In this document: one piece after another, positions 14,411 to 21,947 of the stretch
Numbering within the stretch: position 1 is the first letter of the stretch
Layout of the letters: each line of letters opens with the position of its first letter
Assembly (NCBI GenBank): GCA_016874795.1
Contig: VGTG01000039.1
Location: 1 to 41,361, forward strand
Direction of reading: 5' to 3'
Source of the DNA: Deltaproteobacteria bacterium
Lineage (GTDB): Bacteria > Desulfobacterota > Binatia > UBA12015
Length of the DNA stretch: 41,361 bases
Program-made: the position numbers and the translations under genes
Notes under the pieces: model-generated
The model's input: the letters and a program-made list of their open reading frames with translations, nothing else
Database searches by the model: none
What the model was told of the DNA's origin: nothing

Positions 14411-14919
14411 GCCCAACCCTTCTCGTACGGCGCGTGGAACACGACGCGAAGACGCATCGCGCTGTGTAGCCAGACACCGTCGACCCGCTCGTACTCGTCG
14501 GTCTCGACCCCGGTCATCCAGAACGCGCGTCCGTCCGGGACCGTGCAGGGCGCGAAGATGTCCCACGTCCCGTGCGCCCTGGAGCCGTCCACCCGGATCT
14601 GTGGCTTGACGAAGAAGTGCCACGAGAAGAGGAGCGTCGGCGCGAGGAAGCGCTCGCGGATCGCTTCTCGGCCGCGGCAGAGTCCGAGCGCGGGGCCGCC
14701 GTCCCACACCGCGTCCGTCGTGAAGAGCGCCGCGATCCGGTCCGCCAGCTCTGCCAGCTTCGTCGCCTCGACGACGCCCTTCCGATCGTAGCGCTGGTCG
14801 ACGAGCTCGCCGTAGTGCGCCTTCAAGCGCTCGATCGCCTGCACGCTCAGGGCGGCATCGAGGCGCGCCTCCAGAACTTCGATCCGGCGCTCCAGATCGG
14901 GTCGATCCGCATCTCCCAC
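14407..14919 (-). CDS. SnoaL-like (NTF2-fold) protein
   Basis: The 170-residue product begins with a helical coiled segment (LERRIEVLEARLDAALSVQAIERLKAHYGELVDQRYD) and continues with the cone-fold pattern (LADRIAALFTTDAVWDGGPALGLCRGREAIRERF ... WHFFVKPQIRVDGSRAHGTWDIFAPCTV). This is the nuclear-transport-factor-2-like family found beside monooxygenases and in steroid or aromatic catabolism. The start GTG 14919 is chosen because the family helix begins soon after; no strong ribosome site is visible. The gene is coupled by a four-base overlap to the oxidoreductase, suggesting the two act on the same substrate. Confidence 0.8.
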   Translation of the reverse strand: MGDADRPDLERRIEVLEARLDAALSVQAIERLKAHYGELVDQRYDRKGVVEATKLAELADRIAALFTTDAVWDGGPALGLCRGREAIRERFLAPTLLFSWHFFVKPQIRVDGSRAHGTWDIFAPCTVPDGRAFWMTGVETDEYERVDGVWLHSAMRLRVVFHAPYEKGWA

Positions 14920-15018
14920 GACACGGCTCTTACCACGCGCCGGTCGCGGATCGCTTGCGGTTGCTGGGCTCCATGGCGATATACCGAAGGAGCGGGCGGA
15001 AGGGATCCGGGTGGGGGA

Positions 15019-15789
15019 ATGCTGAGCCGTAGGAGCTTCTTCGAGAAGATTCTGAGGAACCCGGAGGCGCGCGAGCTCCTGATGAACTCCCTCGCCGTCG
15101 GCGAAGCGGACAGCGCGATCGGCCTCGACCGAGCCTCCGAGCACGTCGAGGATCCCGTCCTCTCGCGCAAGATCTACCGGCACTACGCCGAGGAGAAGAA
15201 GCACGCGCGCCTCTTCGGACGCCGGCTCGAAGCGCTCGGCGTCGAGGCGAAGCCTCTGCCGCCCGAGCTCGACTACGAAGGTCTCGTGCGACGCTTCGAG
15301 ATGGGGACGCCGCAGGAGCGCTACGACGATCCGCGTCCCTTCGACCAGGCCGACCTGATCCGCTTCCTCGTCGGCTGCAAGGCAGGCGAGGAGCGCGCTT
15401 GCGCCGAGATGCACGGCCTGATCCAGGACTTCAAGGCGGTCGGCATCGACGCGGAGACGATCGCGGTGCTCGAGGAGATCTACGGCGACGAGATCCGCCA
15501 CGTCTCGTATGCGACCGAGGAGCTGAACCGCATCGCCGCGAAGGGTCCCGCGGATCGCGAGGAGGTCGTGACCGCGCTCCGCCGCGGCCGGCGCGCCGAG
15601 GCACGCGCGCACCGCATCGTCAGCCGGACGTTCCTCGCGCGTCTGATGACGCTCGCGGGCGTCCCGGGCTGGATCCGATTCTTCGCGGGGATCGCGATCG
15701 ACGTACAGTGTACGGTGCGCTTCCTGTTTCCCGGCGGGCTCGACCAGCCACTCGTCGCGGATGCGATGCCCGTTCCGCCGCCGCGCTGA
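15019..15789 (+). CDS. Ferritin-like di-iron domain protein
   Basis: The 256-residue product is helical and contains ferritin-like metal-ligand patterns: a Glu in EADSAIGLDRASEHVED, EEKKHARLFGRRLEALG (E-x-x-H), CKAGEERACAEMHGLI, and EEIYGDEIRHVSYATEEL (E-x-x-x-x-x-H type). This layout suits a two-metal carboxylate four-helix bundle, possibly an oxidase or oxygenase rather than iron storage. A hydrophobic helix near the C-terminus (RFFAGIAIDVQCTVRFLF) may touch the membrane. GGGGGA precedes the ATG. It is divergent from the SnoaL/oxidoreductase pair across 99 bp and followed by two catabolic-looking genes. Confidence 0.75.
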   Translation: MLSRRSFFEKILRNPEARELLMNSLAVGEADSAIGLDRASEHVEDPVLSRKIYRHYAEEKKHARLFGRRLEALGVEAKPLPPELDYEGLVRRFEMGTPQERYDDPRPFDQADLIRFLVGCKAGEERACAEMHGLIQDFKAVGIDAETIAVLEEIYGDEIRHVSYATEELNRIAAKGPADREEVVTALRRGRRAEARAHRIVSRTFLARLMTLAGVPGWIRFFAGIAIDVQCTVRFLFPGGLDQPLVADAMPVPPPR

Positions 15790-15865
15790 GCCGCTCGCTA
15801 CCCGCCTCGCGCACCCTCTCGACGCGCCCGCTCGCATTTGATCCTCTCTCGGTCGGGAGGGATCG

Positions 15866-16351
15866 ATGCAGGACCATCGCTACTCGTTCGAGGTCGAGGC
15901 GACTCCGGAAGAGATCTGGTCCATCTTCTGGACGCGCCGGAACGTCGAGCACAAAGACGTACGCATCGAGATCCTGCACCGCGGCGACGAGGTCGGGAAC
16001 GGCCTCGTGCGCCGCACGTGGTTCAAGGTGCCGCGCTACCTCCTCTCGCGCGGGCGGGCGCGCTCGTGGGAGTGGCTGACCGAGGTGAAGCTGCACGAGA
16101 GCTGGCGCTACGATGCGATCGGGAAGCCGCTCTGGTCGGAGGCTTCGGGATGGACGCGCCTCGAGCCGCTCGGAGACGGGCGGACGCGCGTGCACTTCCG
16201 CGAGACGTATCACGTGTTCAACCCGATCCTGCGGTTCTTCCTCGAGCGTCGCGTGCATCACGCGATCTCCAAGGACAACGACCGGCTGATCAAGGAAGCG
16301 ATCGAGCGCGGCGTCGCGGCGCTGCGGCGCCACCGCGCGAAGGCGAGCTGA
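15866..16351 (+). CDS. SRPBCC (START-like) family protein
   Basis: The 161-residue product matches the polyketide-cyclase/START-like helix-grip fold: HRYSFEVEATPEEIWSIFWT at the N-terminus, the middle strands GNGLVRRTWFK and VKLHESWRYDAIGKPLW, then GDGRTRVHFRETYHVFNP, and a C-terminal helix HHAISKDNDRLIKEAIERGVAALRR. Such proteins bind hydrophobic small molecules. GGGAGG lies ahead of the ATG. It lies between the ferritin-like gene and the DapB-like gene, all on the same strand with short gaps, and is probably part of one operon. Confidence 0.82.
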   Translation: MQDHRYSFEVEATPEEIWSIFWTRRNVEHKDVRIEILHRGDEVGNGLVRRTWFKVPRYLLSRGRARSWEWLTEVKLHESWRYDAIGKPLWSEASGWTRLEPLGDGRTRVHFRETYHVFNPILRFFLERRVHHAISKDNDRLIKEAIERGVAALRRHRAKAS

Positions 16352-16395
16352 AGAAGAGCGGAAGGCGAGACCGAAGGGGAACCGAAGGAGAAGGG

Positions 16396-17451
16396 ATGCC
16401 GTATCGAGTCATCCAGTGGAGCACAGGAAACGTCGGGCGCTACGCGCTCCGCGCGATCCTCGGCCACCCCGAGCTCGAGCTCGCGGGCGTGTGGGTGAGC
16501 GGTGAGAGCAAGGTCGGCCGCGACGCCGGCGAGCTCGCAGGCGTCGCGCCCTGCGGCGTCAAGGCGACGAACGACGCGGACACACTCCTCGCCTCGAACG
16601 CGGACTGCGTCTCCTACACCGCGACCGCGGACCTGCGGCCGTTCGAGGCGCTCGCCGACATCTGCCGCATCCTCGAAGCCGGCAAGAACGTCGTTTCGAG
16701 CTCGATCGTCGGTCTCGTGCATCCGCGCGCGGTTCCGGAGATGACGGGTAAGCTCGAGGAGGCGTGCAAGCGCGGCAACAGCTCGTTCCTGACGAGCGGC
16801 ATCGACCCCGGCTTCGCGAACGACGCGCTGCCGCTTCTCCTCTCCGGCCTCTGCGAGCGCTGGGACGAGATCCGCATCCAGGAGATCGTCAACTACGCGA
16901 CGTACGACCAGCCCCAGGTGCTCTTCGAGACGATGGGCTTCGGGAAGCCGATGGACAGTGTCCCGCTGCTGCTGCTTCCCGGCTCGCTCTCGTTCGCGTG
17001 GGGCGGGACGCTGCGCGTCCTCGCGGAGGGGCTCGGCGTCACGCTCGAGAAGATCGAGGAGGTGCACGAGAAGCGCGCTGCCGAGAAGCCGATCCAGATC
17101 GGCGCGCACACGGTCGAGCCTGGGACGATGGGTGCCCTCCGCTTCGAGGTGCAGGGCTTCGTGCACGGACGTCCCGCGATCGTCGTCGAGCACGTCACGC
17201 GCCTCGACGACGATCTCGCGCCCGATTGGCCGCAGGGCGAAGGCGGCTACCGCATCAAGATCTCGGGCGTGCCGCAGATCGAGTGCCGTCTCGACATGGC
17301 GGACGAGCACGGCGACCACGCGGTCGGCGGCGTGATCTTGACGGCGACGCGGATCGTCAATGCGATTCCGGCGGTGTGCGAGGCGCCGGCAGGGCTTCTC
17401 TCGGCGCTCGATCTGCCGCTGATCACCGGCAAGGGGCTCGAGCGGCGCTGA
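16396..17451 (+). CDS. DapB-like NAD(P)-dependent reductase (amine-dehydrogenase-like family)
   Basis: The 351-residue product opens with a Rossmann nucleotide-binding motif (VIQWSTGNVGRYALRAIL, residues 4-21) followed by GVWVSGESKVGRDAGEL. These features are typical of the dihydrodipicolinate-reductase-like family often labelled NAD(P)H-dependent amine dehydrogenase. The second half carries LTSGIDPGFANDALPLLLSGL. The family is common in mycobacteria and other degraders and is not the lysine-pathway DapB, which is shorter. AAGGAGAAGGG precedes the ATG at 16396. It ends eight bases before the stop of the convergent protease gene. Confidence 0.85.
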   Translation: MPYRVIQWSTGNVGRYALRAILGHPELELAGVWVSGESKVGRDAGELAGVAPCGVKATNDADTLLASNADCVSYTATADLRPFEALADICRILEAGKNVVSSSIVGLVHPRAVPEMTGKLEEACKRGNSSFLTSGIDPGFANDALPLLLSGLCERWDEIRIQEIVNYATYDQPQVLFETMGFGKPMDSVPLLLLPGSLSFAWGGTLRVLAEGLGVTLEKIEEVHEKRAAEKPIQIGAHTVEPGTMGALRFEVQGFVHGRPAIVVEHVTRLDDDLAPDWPQGEGGYRIKISGVPQIECRLDMADEHGDHAVGGVILTATRIVNAIPAVCEAPAGLLSALDLPLITGKGLERR

Positions 17452-17458
17452 AGAAGCG

Positions 17459-17818
17459 TCAAACGAGCAGCATCGGAAGCGGCCGGAGCTGCCGCTTCAA
17501 CGGGTCCACCATCAGACCGAGCGCCTCGAGCGTGACGGAGCCGAGAAGAATCGCGTCGTCGCTCTCGCCGAAGATCACCGGCGACGGTCCCCGCCGACCG
17601 TCGATCTCGAAGACGGCGCCACCGATCCTTCGCTTCGTGTGACTACCGTCCGCGAGCGTGAACTCCTCCGTCCGATCGGGCTTGATGCCGAGTCGCCGAA
17701 GGACTCGGCCCGGCACGACCGAGTAGATGGCACCCGTGTCGACGAGGAATTCCAGCTCCTCGCCGGTCCGCAGACGCGCCGGATTGACGACGCGCAGCTT
17801 TAGAAACGTGATTCCCAT
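17459..17818 (-). CDS. Small retropepsin-like aspartic protease domain protein (clan AA)
   Basis: The 119-residue product has a single catalytic triplet DTG at residues 27-29 within ELEFLVDTGAIYSVVPGRVLRRLGI, followed by flap and psi-loop regions (FTLADGSHTKRRIGGAVFEI ... PVIFGESDDAILLGSVTLEALGLMVD). This is a single-domain aspartic protease of the bacterial retropepsin-like group, which must dimerise to form an active site. There is no signal peptide, so it is cytoplasmic. I chose ATG 17818 (MGITFLKLRVVNP) since the family starts there. The 186-bp element begins 33 bp upstream. Confidence 0.85.
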   Translation of the reverse strand: MGITFLKLRVVNPARLRTGEELEFLVDTGAIYSVVPGRVLRRLGIKPDRTEEFTLADGSHTKRRIGGAVFEIDGRRGPSPVIFGESDDAILLGSVTLEALGLMVDPLKRQLRPLPMLLV

Positions 17819-17850
17819 TCGAGCTCCGCGACCGGCCACCGGGGTCGATC

Positions 17851-18036
17851 CTAGCCTGCATTTCTCACCAGATCACGTCGCGAGGCGGTCGAGAGTGCCG
17901 AAGATTCGCGAGCCTCGGACCGGAGGGCGACGCAGGCGTACTTGAACAGTACGTCGAGGAGCCCGGAGGGAGAAGCTCGCGAAGATTCGGTGCTATCGGC
18001 CGCCGCAGTAGGGATCTGGTGAGAAATGCAGGCTAG
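17851..18036 (+). repeat. 186-bp inverted-repeat element, copy 3 (MITE-like)
   Basis: The copy is full length and identical over its 186 bp to 4166-4351, in the same orientation. It is bounded by CTAG on both sides and has exact 24-bp terminal inverted repeats. It sits between the divergent protease and hexosaminidase genes, in the upstream region of both. It could bring a promoter, a terminator or a processed RNA structure to either gene. The remaining 109 bp to the hexosaminidase start holds nothing I recognise. Confidence 0.93.
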
Positions 18037-18145
18037 AGCATGCCGAGCACCTGCGCATCAGGCCATGGCAGAGGCGTCAAGACAGGGGGCCCGGCAAATC
18101 CTGGCTTTCCGGCTCCGAGGCGCGTGATAAACAAGTCCGCTCGCC

Positions 18146-20002
18146 ATGACGTGCACCAAGCGGATTGCCCTCGTCGGAGCGACCCTCGCGATCGCGCTTG
18201 CGATCACTCCTTCCCCTGCGCGTCCCGAGGTCGCGGTGATCCCGCGGCCGCTCGAGGTCCACGAGGGGACGGGGACCTTCACGCTCACCGGCGAGACGCC
18301 GATCGTCGCGAGCCCGGGAGCGATCGGAGAAGCGCGGAAGCTCGCGGCACTCCTCGCGCGCGCGTTGGGAAGCGAGCTCCGCGTGATCGCGAACGCGCCA
18401 CCTCGTCTCGCCTCCCGCGGCGCGCTCCTCGGAACGAGCACGCAAGCGACCGCGGCGTCGTCGGCTTCGTCATCGTCGGCATCCGCCTCGCGCTCGAGCG
18501 CGATCCATCTCCGCCTCGATCACGACCTCGGCGGCCTCGGCGGTCTCGGCGGTCTCGGCGGGCTCGGCGGCCTCGGCGGGCTCGGCGGCCTCGGCGGTCT
18601 CGGCGGTCTCGGCGGCGAAGGCTACCGCCTGCACGTCGACGCGGACGGCATCGAGATCCGCGCCGCGAAGACTGCCGGCTTGTTCTACGGCATCCAGACG
18701 CTGCGCCAGCTCCTCCCTCCGGCGACGTTCGCGGGGACCGCAGCACCGTCCACTTCCCTCGATGTCCCCGCCGTCGACATCCTCGACCGTCCGCGCTTCG
18801 CGTGGCGCGGTGCGATGCTCGACGTCGCGCGTCACTTCCGTCCGGCCGAGGACGTCAAGCGCTTCCTCGATCTCCTCGCGCTGCACAAGCTGAACCGCTT
18901 CCACTGGCACCTCTCCGACGACCAGGGCTGGCGCGTCGAGATCCGGAAGTATCCGCGCTTGACGGACATCGGCGCTTGGCGCGCGGAGAGCCCCGTCCCG
19001 TTCCTGCGCGAGATCGGTCTCCTGAACGCGCTCGTCGACTTCATCGTGCCGCCGACGTTCGACGGGACGCCGCACGGCGGCTTCTACACGCAAGCCGAGA
19101 TCCGCGACGTCGTCGCGCACGCGCGTGCGCTGCACATCGAGATCGTCCCCGAGATCGACGTCCCCGGCCACAGCAGCGCCGCGATCGCTTCGTACCCGGA
19201 GCTCGGCAACACCGGCGTGCCGATCCCGGTCGCGACGACGTACGGCATCCACGAGAACATCCTGAACGTCGAGGAGTCGACGATCGCTTTCTACGAGAAC
19301 GTCCTCGCAGAGCTCGCGCGCCTCTTTCCGGGTCGCTTCCTCCACCTCGGCGGCGACGAGGTCCCGACGAAGCAGTGGGAGGAGAGCCCGGCCGCGCAGG
19401 CGCGCCTGTTGGAGCTCGGTCTCGAATCGGCGGACGACCTGCACGGCTGGTTCATCAGCCGCCTCGCGCGGACCGTCAAGCAGCTCGGACGCCGTCCGAT
19501 CGGCTGGAACGAGGTACTGGACGACGAGCTCGATCCGGACGTCGCGATCATGTCGTGGACGGGACAGCAGCCGGGCGTGCAGGCGGCGCGCGAGGGACGC
19601 GACGTCGTCATGGCGCCGCTCGACTTCACCTACTTCGATCATCCCGCGACGATCTCGCCCGAGGCGCAGGCGGCGCTCGACGAGCTCACCGGCACGCCGT
19701 TCCTCACCGCGCCGTTCGTGACGCCGATCGAGCAGGTGTACGCGTTCGAGCCCGTACCGCCCGAGCTCTCGCGTGCCGAATCGCGACGCATTCTCGGCGC
19801 GCAGGCACAGCACTGGTCCGAGTCGATCCTCGACCGCGACGAGCTCGACGCGCGAGCCTTCCCGCGTCTCTCGGCTTTCGCGGAGGTGGTGTGGAGCGAC
19901 GCTTCGCGCCGCGACTGGAACTCCTTCCGCGCGCGATTCCCCGAGCACGTGCAGCGCCTCGACGCGCTCGGCGTGCGCTACTCGAGCGCGGCTCTTCCGT
20001 GA
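18146..20002 (+). CDS. GH20 beta-N-acetylhexosaminidase with a (Leu-Gly-Gly)10 insert
   Basis: The 618-residue product has a signal peptide (KRIALVGATLAIALAITPSPA), so it acts outside the cytoplasm. An N-terminal GH20b-like domain (VAVIPRPLEVHEGTGTFTL) is interrupted by a Ser/Ala-rich stretch and ten Leu-Gly-Gly repeats (residues 128-157) before resuming at GEGYRLHVDADGIEIRA. The GH20 barrel follows: RFAWRGAMLDVARHF, HKLNRFHWHLSDDQGWR, EIVPEIDVPGHS, and the catalytic Asp-Glu pair D404-E405 in LHLGGDEVP. It removes terminal GlcNAc or GalNAc from chitin-like, peptidoglycan or glycoprotein substrates. There is only a weak ribosome site at the start. The stop overlaps the next gene. Confidence 0.92.
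   Translation: MTCTKRIALVGATLAIALAITPSPARPEVAVIPRPLEVHEGTGTFTLTGETPIVASPGAIGEARKLAALLARALGSELRVIANAPPRLASRGALLGTSTQATAASSASSSSASASRSSAIHLRLDHDLGGLGGLGGLGGLGGLGGLGGLGGLGGLGGEGYRLHVDADGIEIRAAKTAGLFYGIQTLRQLLPPATFAGTAAPSTSLDVPAVDILDRPRFAWRGAMLDVARHFRPAEDVKRFLDLLALHKLNRFHWHLSDDQGWRVEIRKYPRLTDIGAWRAESPVPFLREIGLLNALVDFIVPPTFDGTPHGGFYTQAEIRDVVAHARALHIEIVPEIDVPGHSSAAIASYPELGNTGVPIPVATTYGIHENILNVEESTIAFYENVLAELARLFPGRFLHLGGDEVPTKQWEESPAAQARLLELGLESADDLHGWFISRLARTVKQLGRRPIGWNEVLDDELDPDVAIMSWTGQQPGVQAAREGRDVVMAPLDFTYFDHPATISPEAQAALDELTGTPFLTAPFVTPIEQVYAFEPVPPELSRAESRRILGAQAQHWSESILDRDELDARAFPRLSAFAEVVWSDASRRDWNSFRARFPEHVQRLDALGVRYSSAALP
18527..18616 (+). repeat. Ten 9-bp tandem units inside the hexosaminidase gene
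   Basis: CTCGGCGGN occurs ten times in a row without interruption, the last base varying between C, T and G, each unit encoding Leu-Gly-Gly. The varied third base shows that the repeat is not freshly slipped throughout, yet the amino acids are kept. It lies in a loop of the non-catalytic N-terminal domain. Confidence 0.92.
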
Positions 20003-20640
20003 GCCTCCTCACCGCCGCCGACCTCGTCTTCTCCGAGTCGCTCCGCGCGCGCGTCCGCCGCAACCTCGAAGGGTTCCGGCGCGAGGAATGTCCTCTCGAC
20101 GGCCGGCGCGCCGCGGCCGTCGCGCTGACGCTCGTCGCGGGTGCGGACCACACCGGGTGCTTCGTCCTGACCCGGCGCGCGTCGCGGCTGCGCGATCACG
20201 CCGGGCAGTGGGCTTTGCCCGGCGGACGACTCGATGCGAACGAGACGCCCGACGAAGCGGCCTTGCGCGAGCTGCACGAGGAAGTCGGACTCTCGCTCGC
20301 TCCGAACGCGGTGCTCGGACGACTCGACGACTACCCGACGCGCTCGGGCTTCGTGATCACGCCGGTCGTCGTGTGGGGCGGCGCCGGAGCCGTGCTCGTC
20401 CCGGATCCGACGGAGGTCGCCGAGGTGCATCGCGTTCCGCTCGAGCACCTCGAGCGCGAGGACCTGCCTCACTTGCGCACGATCCCCGAAAGCGACCGTC
20501 CCGTGATCTCGATCCCCCTCGTCGACGATCACATCCACGCGCCGACGGCGGCAATGATCTACCAGCTTCGCGAGGTCGCGCTGCACGGCCGATCGACGCG
20601 CGTCGCGCACTTCGAGCAACCGGTGTGGGCGTGGCGCTGA
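19999..20640 (+). CDS. CoA-pyrophosphatase-type Nudix hydrolase
   Basis: The 213-residue product carries the Nudix box G76-x5-E-x7-REL-x-EE-x-G (GRLDANETPDEAALRELHEEVGL). Just before it comes VLTRRASRLRDHAGQWALPGG, the UPF0035-like signature of CoA/acyl-CoA diphosphatases (LLTxR...HxGQxxxPGG), so hydrolysis of coenzyme A or derivatives is the likely reaction, needing Mg or Mn. It starts at GTG 19999, overlapping the stop of the GH20 gene by GTGA, so the two are translationally coupled despite unrelated jobs. It is cytoplasmic, with no signal or membrane segment. Confidence 0.88.
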   Translation: MSLLTAADLVFSESLRARVRRNLEGFRREECPLDGRRAAAVALTLVAGADHTGCFVLTRRASRLRDHAGQWALPGGRLDANETPDEAALRELHEEVGLSLAPNAVLGRLDDYPTRSGFVITPVVVWGGAGAVLVPDPTEVAEVHRVPLEHLEREDLPHLRTIPESDRPVISIPLVDDHIHAPTAAMIYQLREVALHGRSTRVAHFEQPVWAWR

Positions 20641-20662
20641 GCGCGCTCCCGAGGAGACGCAC

Positions 20663-21766
20663 ATGGATCTCGGTCCCGGCAGCCTCGCGAACCTCGCACG
20701 GCTTCGCGACTACGAGAGCCGCCGCCTGTCCTCCTGGGACCGGAAGGGCGGAAACCGCGACTTCACGGCGATCCGGCCCGGCGAAACGGCGATCCTCGGC
20801 GAGATCGCCGGCGCGGGCATCGTCAAGCACATCTGGATGACGGTGATGTCCTGGCCGGCCGAGCCGCACGAGCTGCGCCAGACCGTCCTCCGCATGTTCT
20901 GGGACGGCCACGCGAGACCGAGCGTCGAGGTGCCGCTCGGCGACTTCTTCGGCATCGGATTCGGCCTCCGTCGGAGCTTCACCTCCTTGCCCCTGCAGAT
21001 GAGCCCACAGGAGGGACGCGGCTTCAACTGCTGGTTCCCGATGCCGTTCGCGTCCGGCGCTCGCTTCGAGGTGGAGAACCAGGGGAGCGAGACCCGCATC
21101 TTCTACTTCTACGTCGACTGGGAGGAGCACCGCGCGATCGATCCGGACCTCGGCCGCTTCCACGCGTGGTGGAACCGCGTCCCGCGGACGGCCGGGACCG
21201 CGGCGGAGCACGGCTACGGACGCGCCGACTACGGCTACACCGAGGAGCGCCCGTCCGGCCCCGGCCTCGCGCTGGCGGGGCCCTGGAAGCGTCCGAACCT
21301 CTCCGGCGAGCGCAACTACCCGATCCTCGACGTGCGCGGCGACGGGCACTACGTCGGCTGCAATCTGAACGTCGACGTCTTCGAGCGCCAGGTGAACGAC
21401 TGGTACGGCGAAGGCGACGACATGATCTTCGTCGACGACGATCCGTGGCCGCCGCGCCTGCACGGCACCGGCACGGAGGACTACTTCAACACCGCCTTCT
21501 GCCCGAAGGAAGAGTTCAGCGCGCCGTATCATGGCTTGACGGTGTACTCGGGCACCGAGGACTGGCCGTGGGGCGGGAAGAACTCGATGTATCGCTTCCA
21601 CGTCGAGGACCCGATCCGCTTCCGGCGCTCGATTCGGGTCACGATCGAGACGGGACACGACAACGCGCTCGCGAACGACTACTCGAGCACGGCGTACTGG
21701 TACCAGCGCGGCGTGAACGAGGCGCTGCCGCCGTTGCCGCCGGTCGAGGCGCGGATTCCGCGCTGA
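20663..21766 (+). CDS. GH172 / DUF2961 family glycoside hydrolase
   Basis: The 367-residue product shows the hallmark DUF2961 pattern: SLANLARLRDYESRRLSSWDRKGGNRDF near the start, GEIAGAGIVKHIWMTV, PLGDFFGIGFG, FNCWFPMPFASGARFEVEN and HGTGTEDYFNTAF around residue 270. The family is GH172, whose studied members act on fructofuranosyl or arabinofuranosyl bonds. The Glu of GTEDYF fits the family's active-site acid. There is no signal peptide, so the substrate is likely handled inside the cell. GAGGAG precedes the ATG, and the gene lies 22 bp behind the Nudix gene. The following 181 bp to the convergent amidohydrolase gene hold no clear gene or strong terminator. Confidence 0.88.
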   Translation: MDLGPGSLANLARLRDYESRRLSSWDRKGGNRDFTAIRPGETAILGEIAGAGIVKHIWMTVMSWPAEPHELRQTVLRMFWDGHARPSVEVPLGDFFGIGFGLRRSFTSLPLQMSPQEGRGFNCWFPMPFASGARFEVENQGSETRIFYFYVDWEEHRAIDPDLGRFHAWWNRVPRTAGTAAEHGYGRADYGYTEERPSGPGLALAGPWKRPNLSGERNYPILDVRGDGHYVGCNLNVDVFERQVNDWYGEGDDMIFVDDDPWPPRLHGTGTEDYFNTAFCPKEEFSAPYHGLTVYSGTEDWPWGGKNSMYRFHVEDPIRFRRSIRVTIETGHDNALANDYSSTAYWYQRGVNEALPPLPPVEARIPR

Positions 21767-21947
21767 GCGCGGCGACGGCCTCGTTCACCAGCCGCCGCGG
21801 ACGGCCCGGACCGCGTGGGATCCGCCATTCGTTCCATTGACTCCGACGGACCCCTTCCCCTTCGGGAGCGGAACGAGCGGCGGTTGAATCAGGCGGTCTT
21901 CTGCCGATGCGGCTGATGCTCGCCGCGGCGCTTCGCGCGCGAGACGC

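Noticed and set aside
17860-18030. Short open frames inside the 186-bp element (for example reading ISHQITSRGG or LHFSPDHVARR)
   Set aside because: They exist only because the repeat happens to lack stops; both orientations give frames, and each is fixed to the repeat rather than to a gene.
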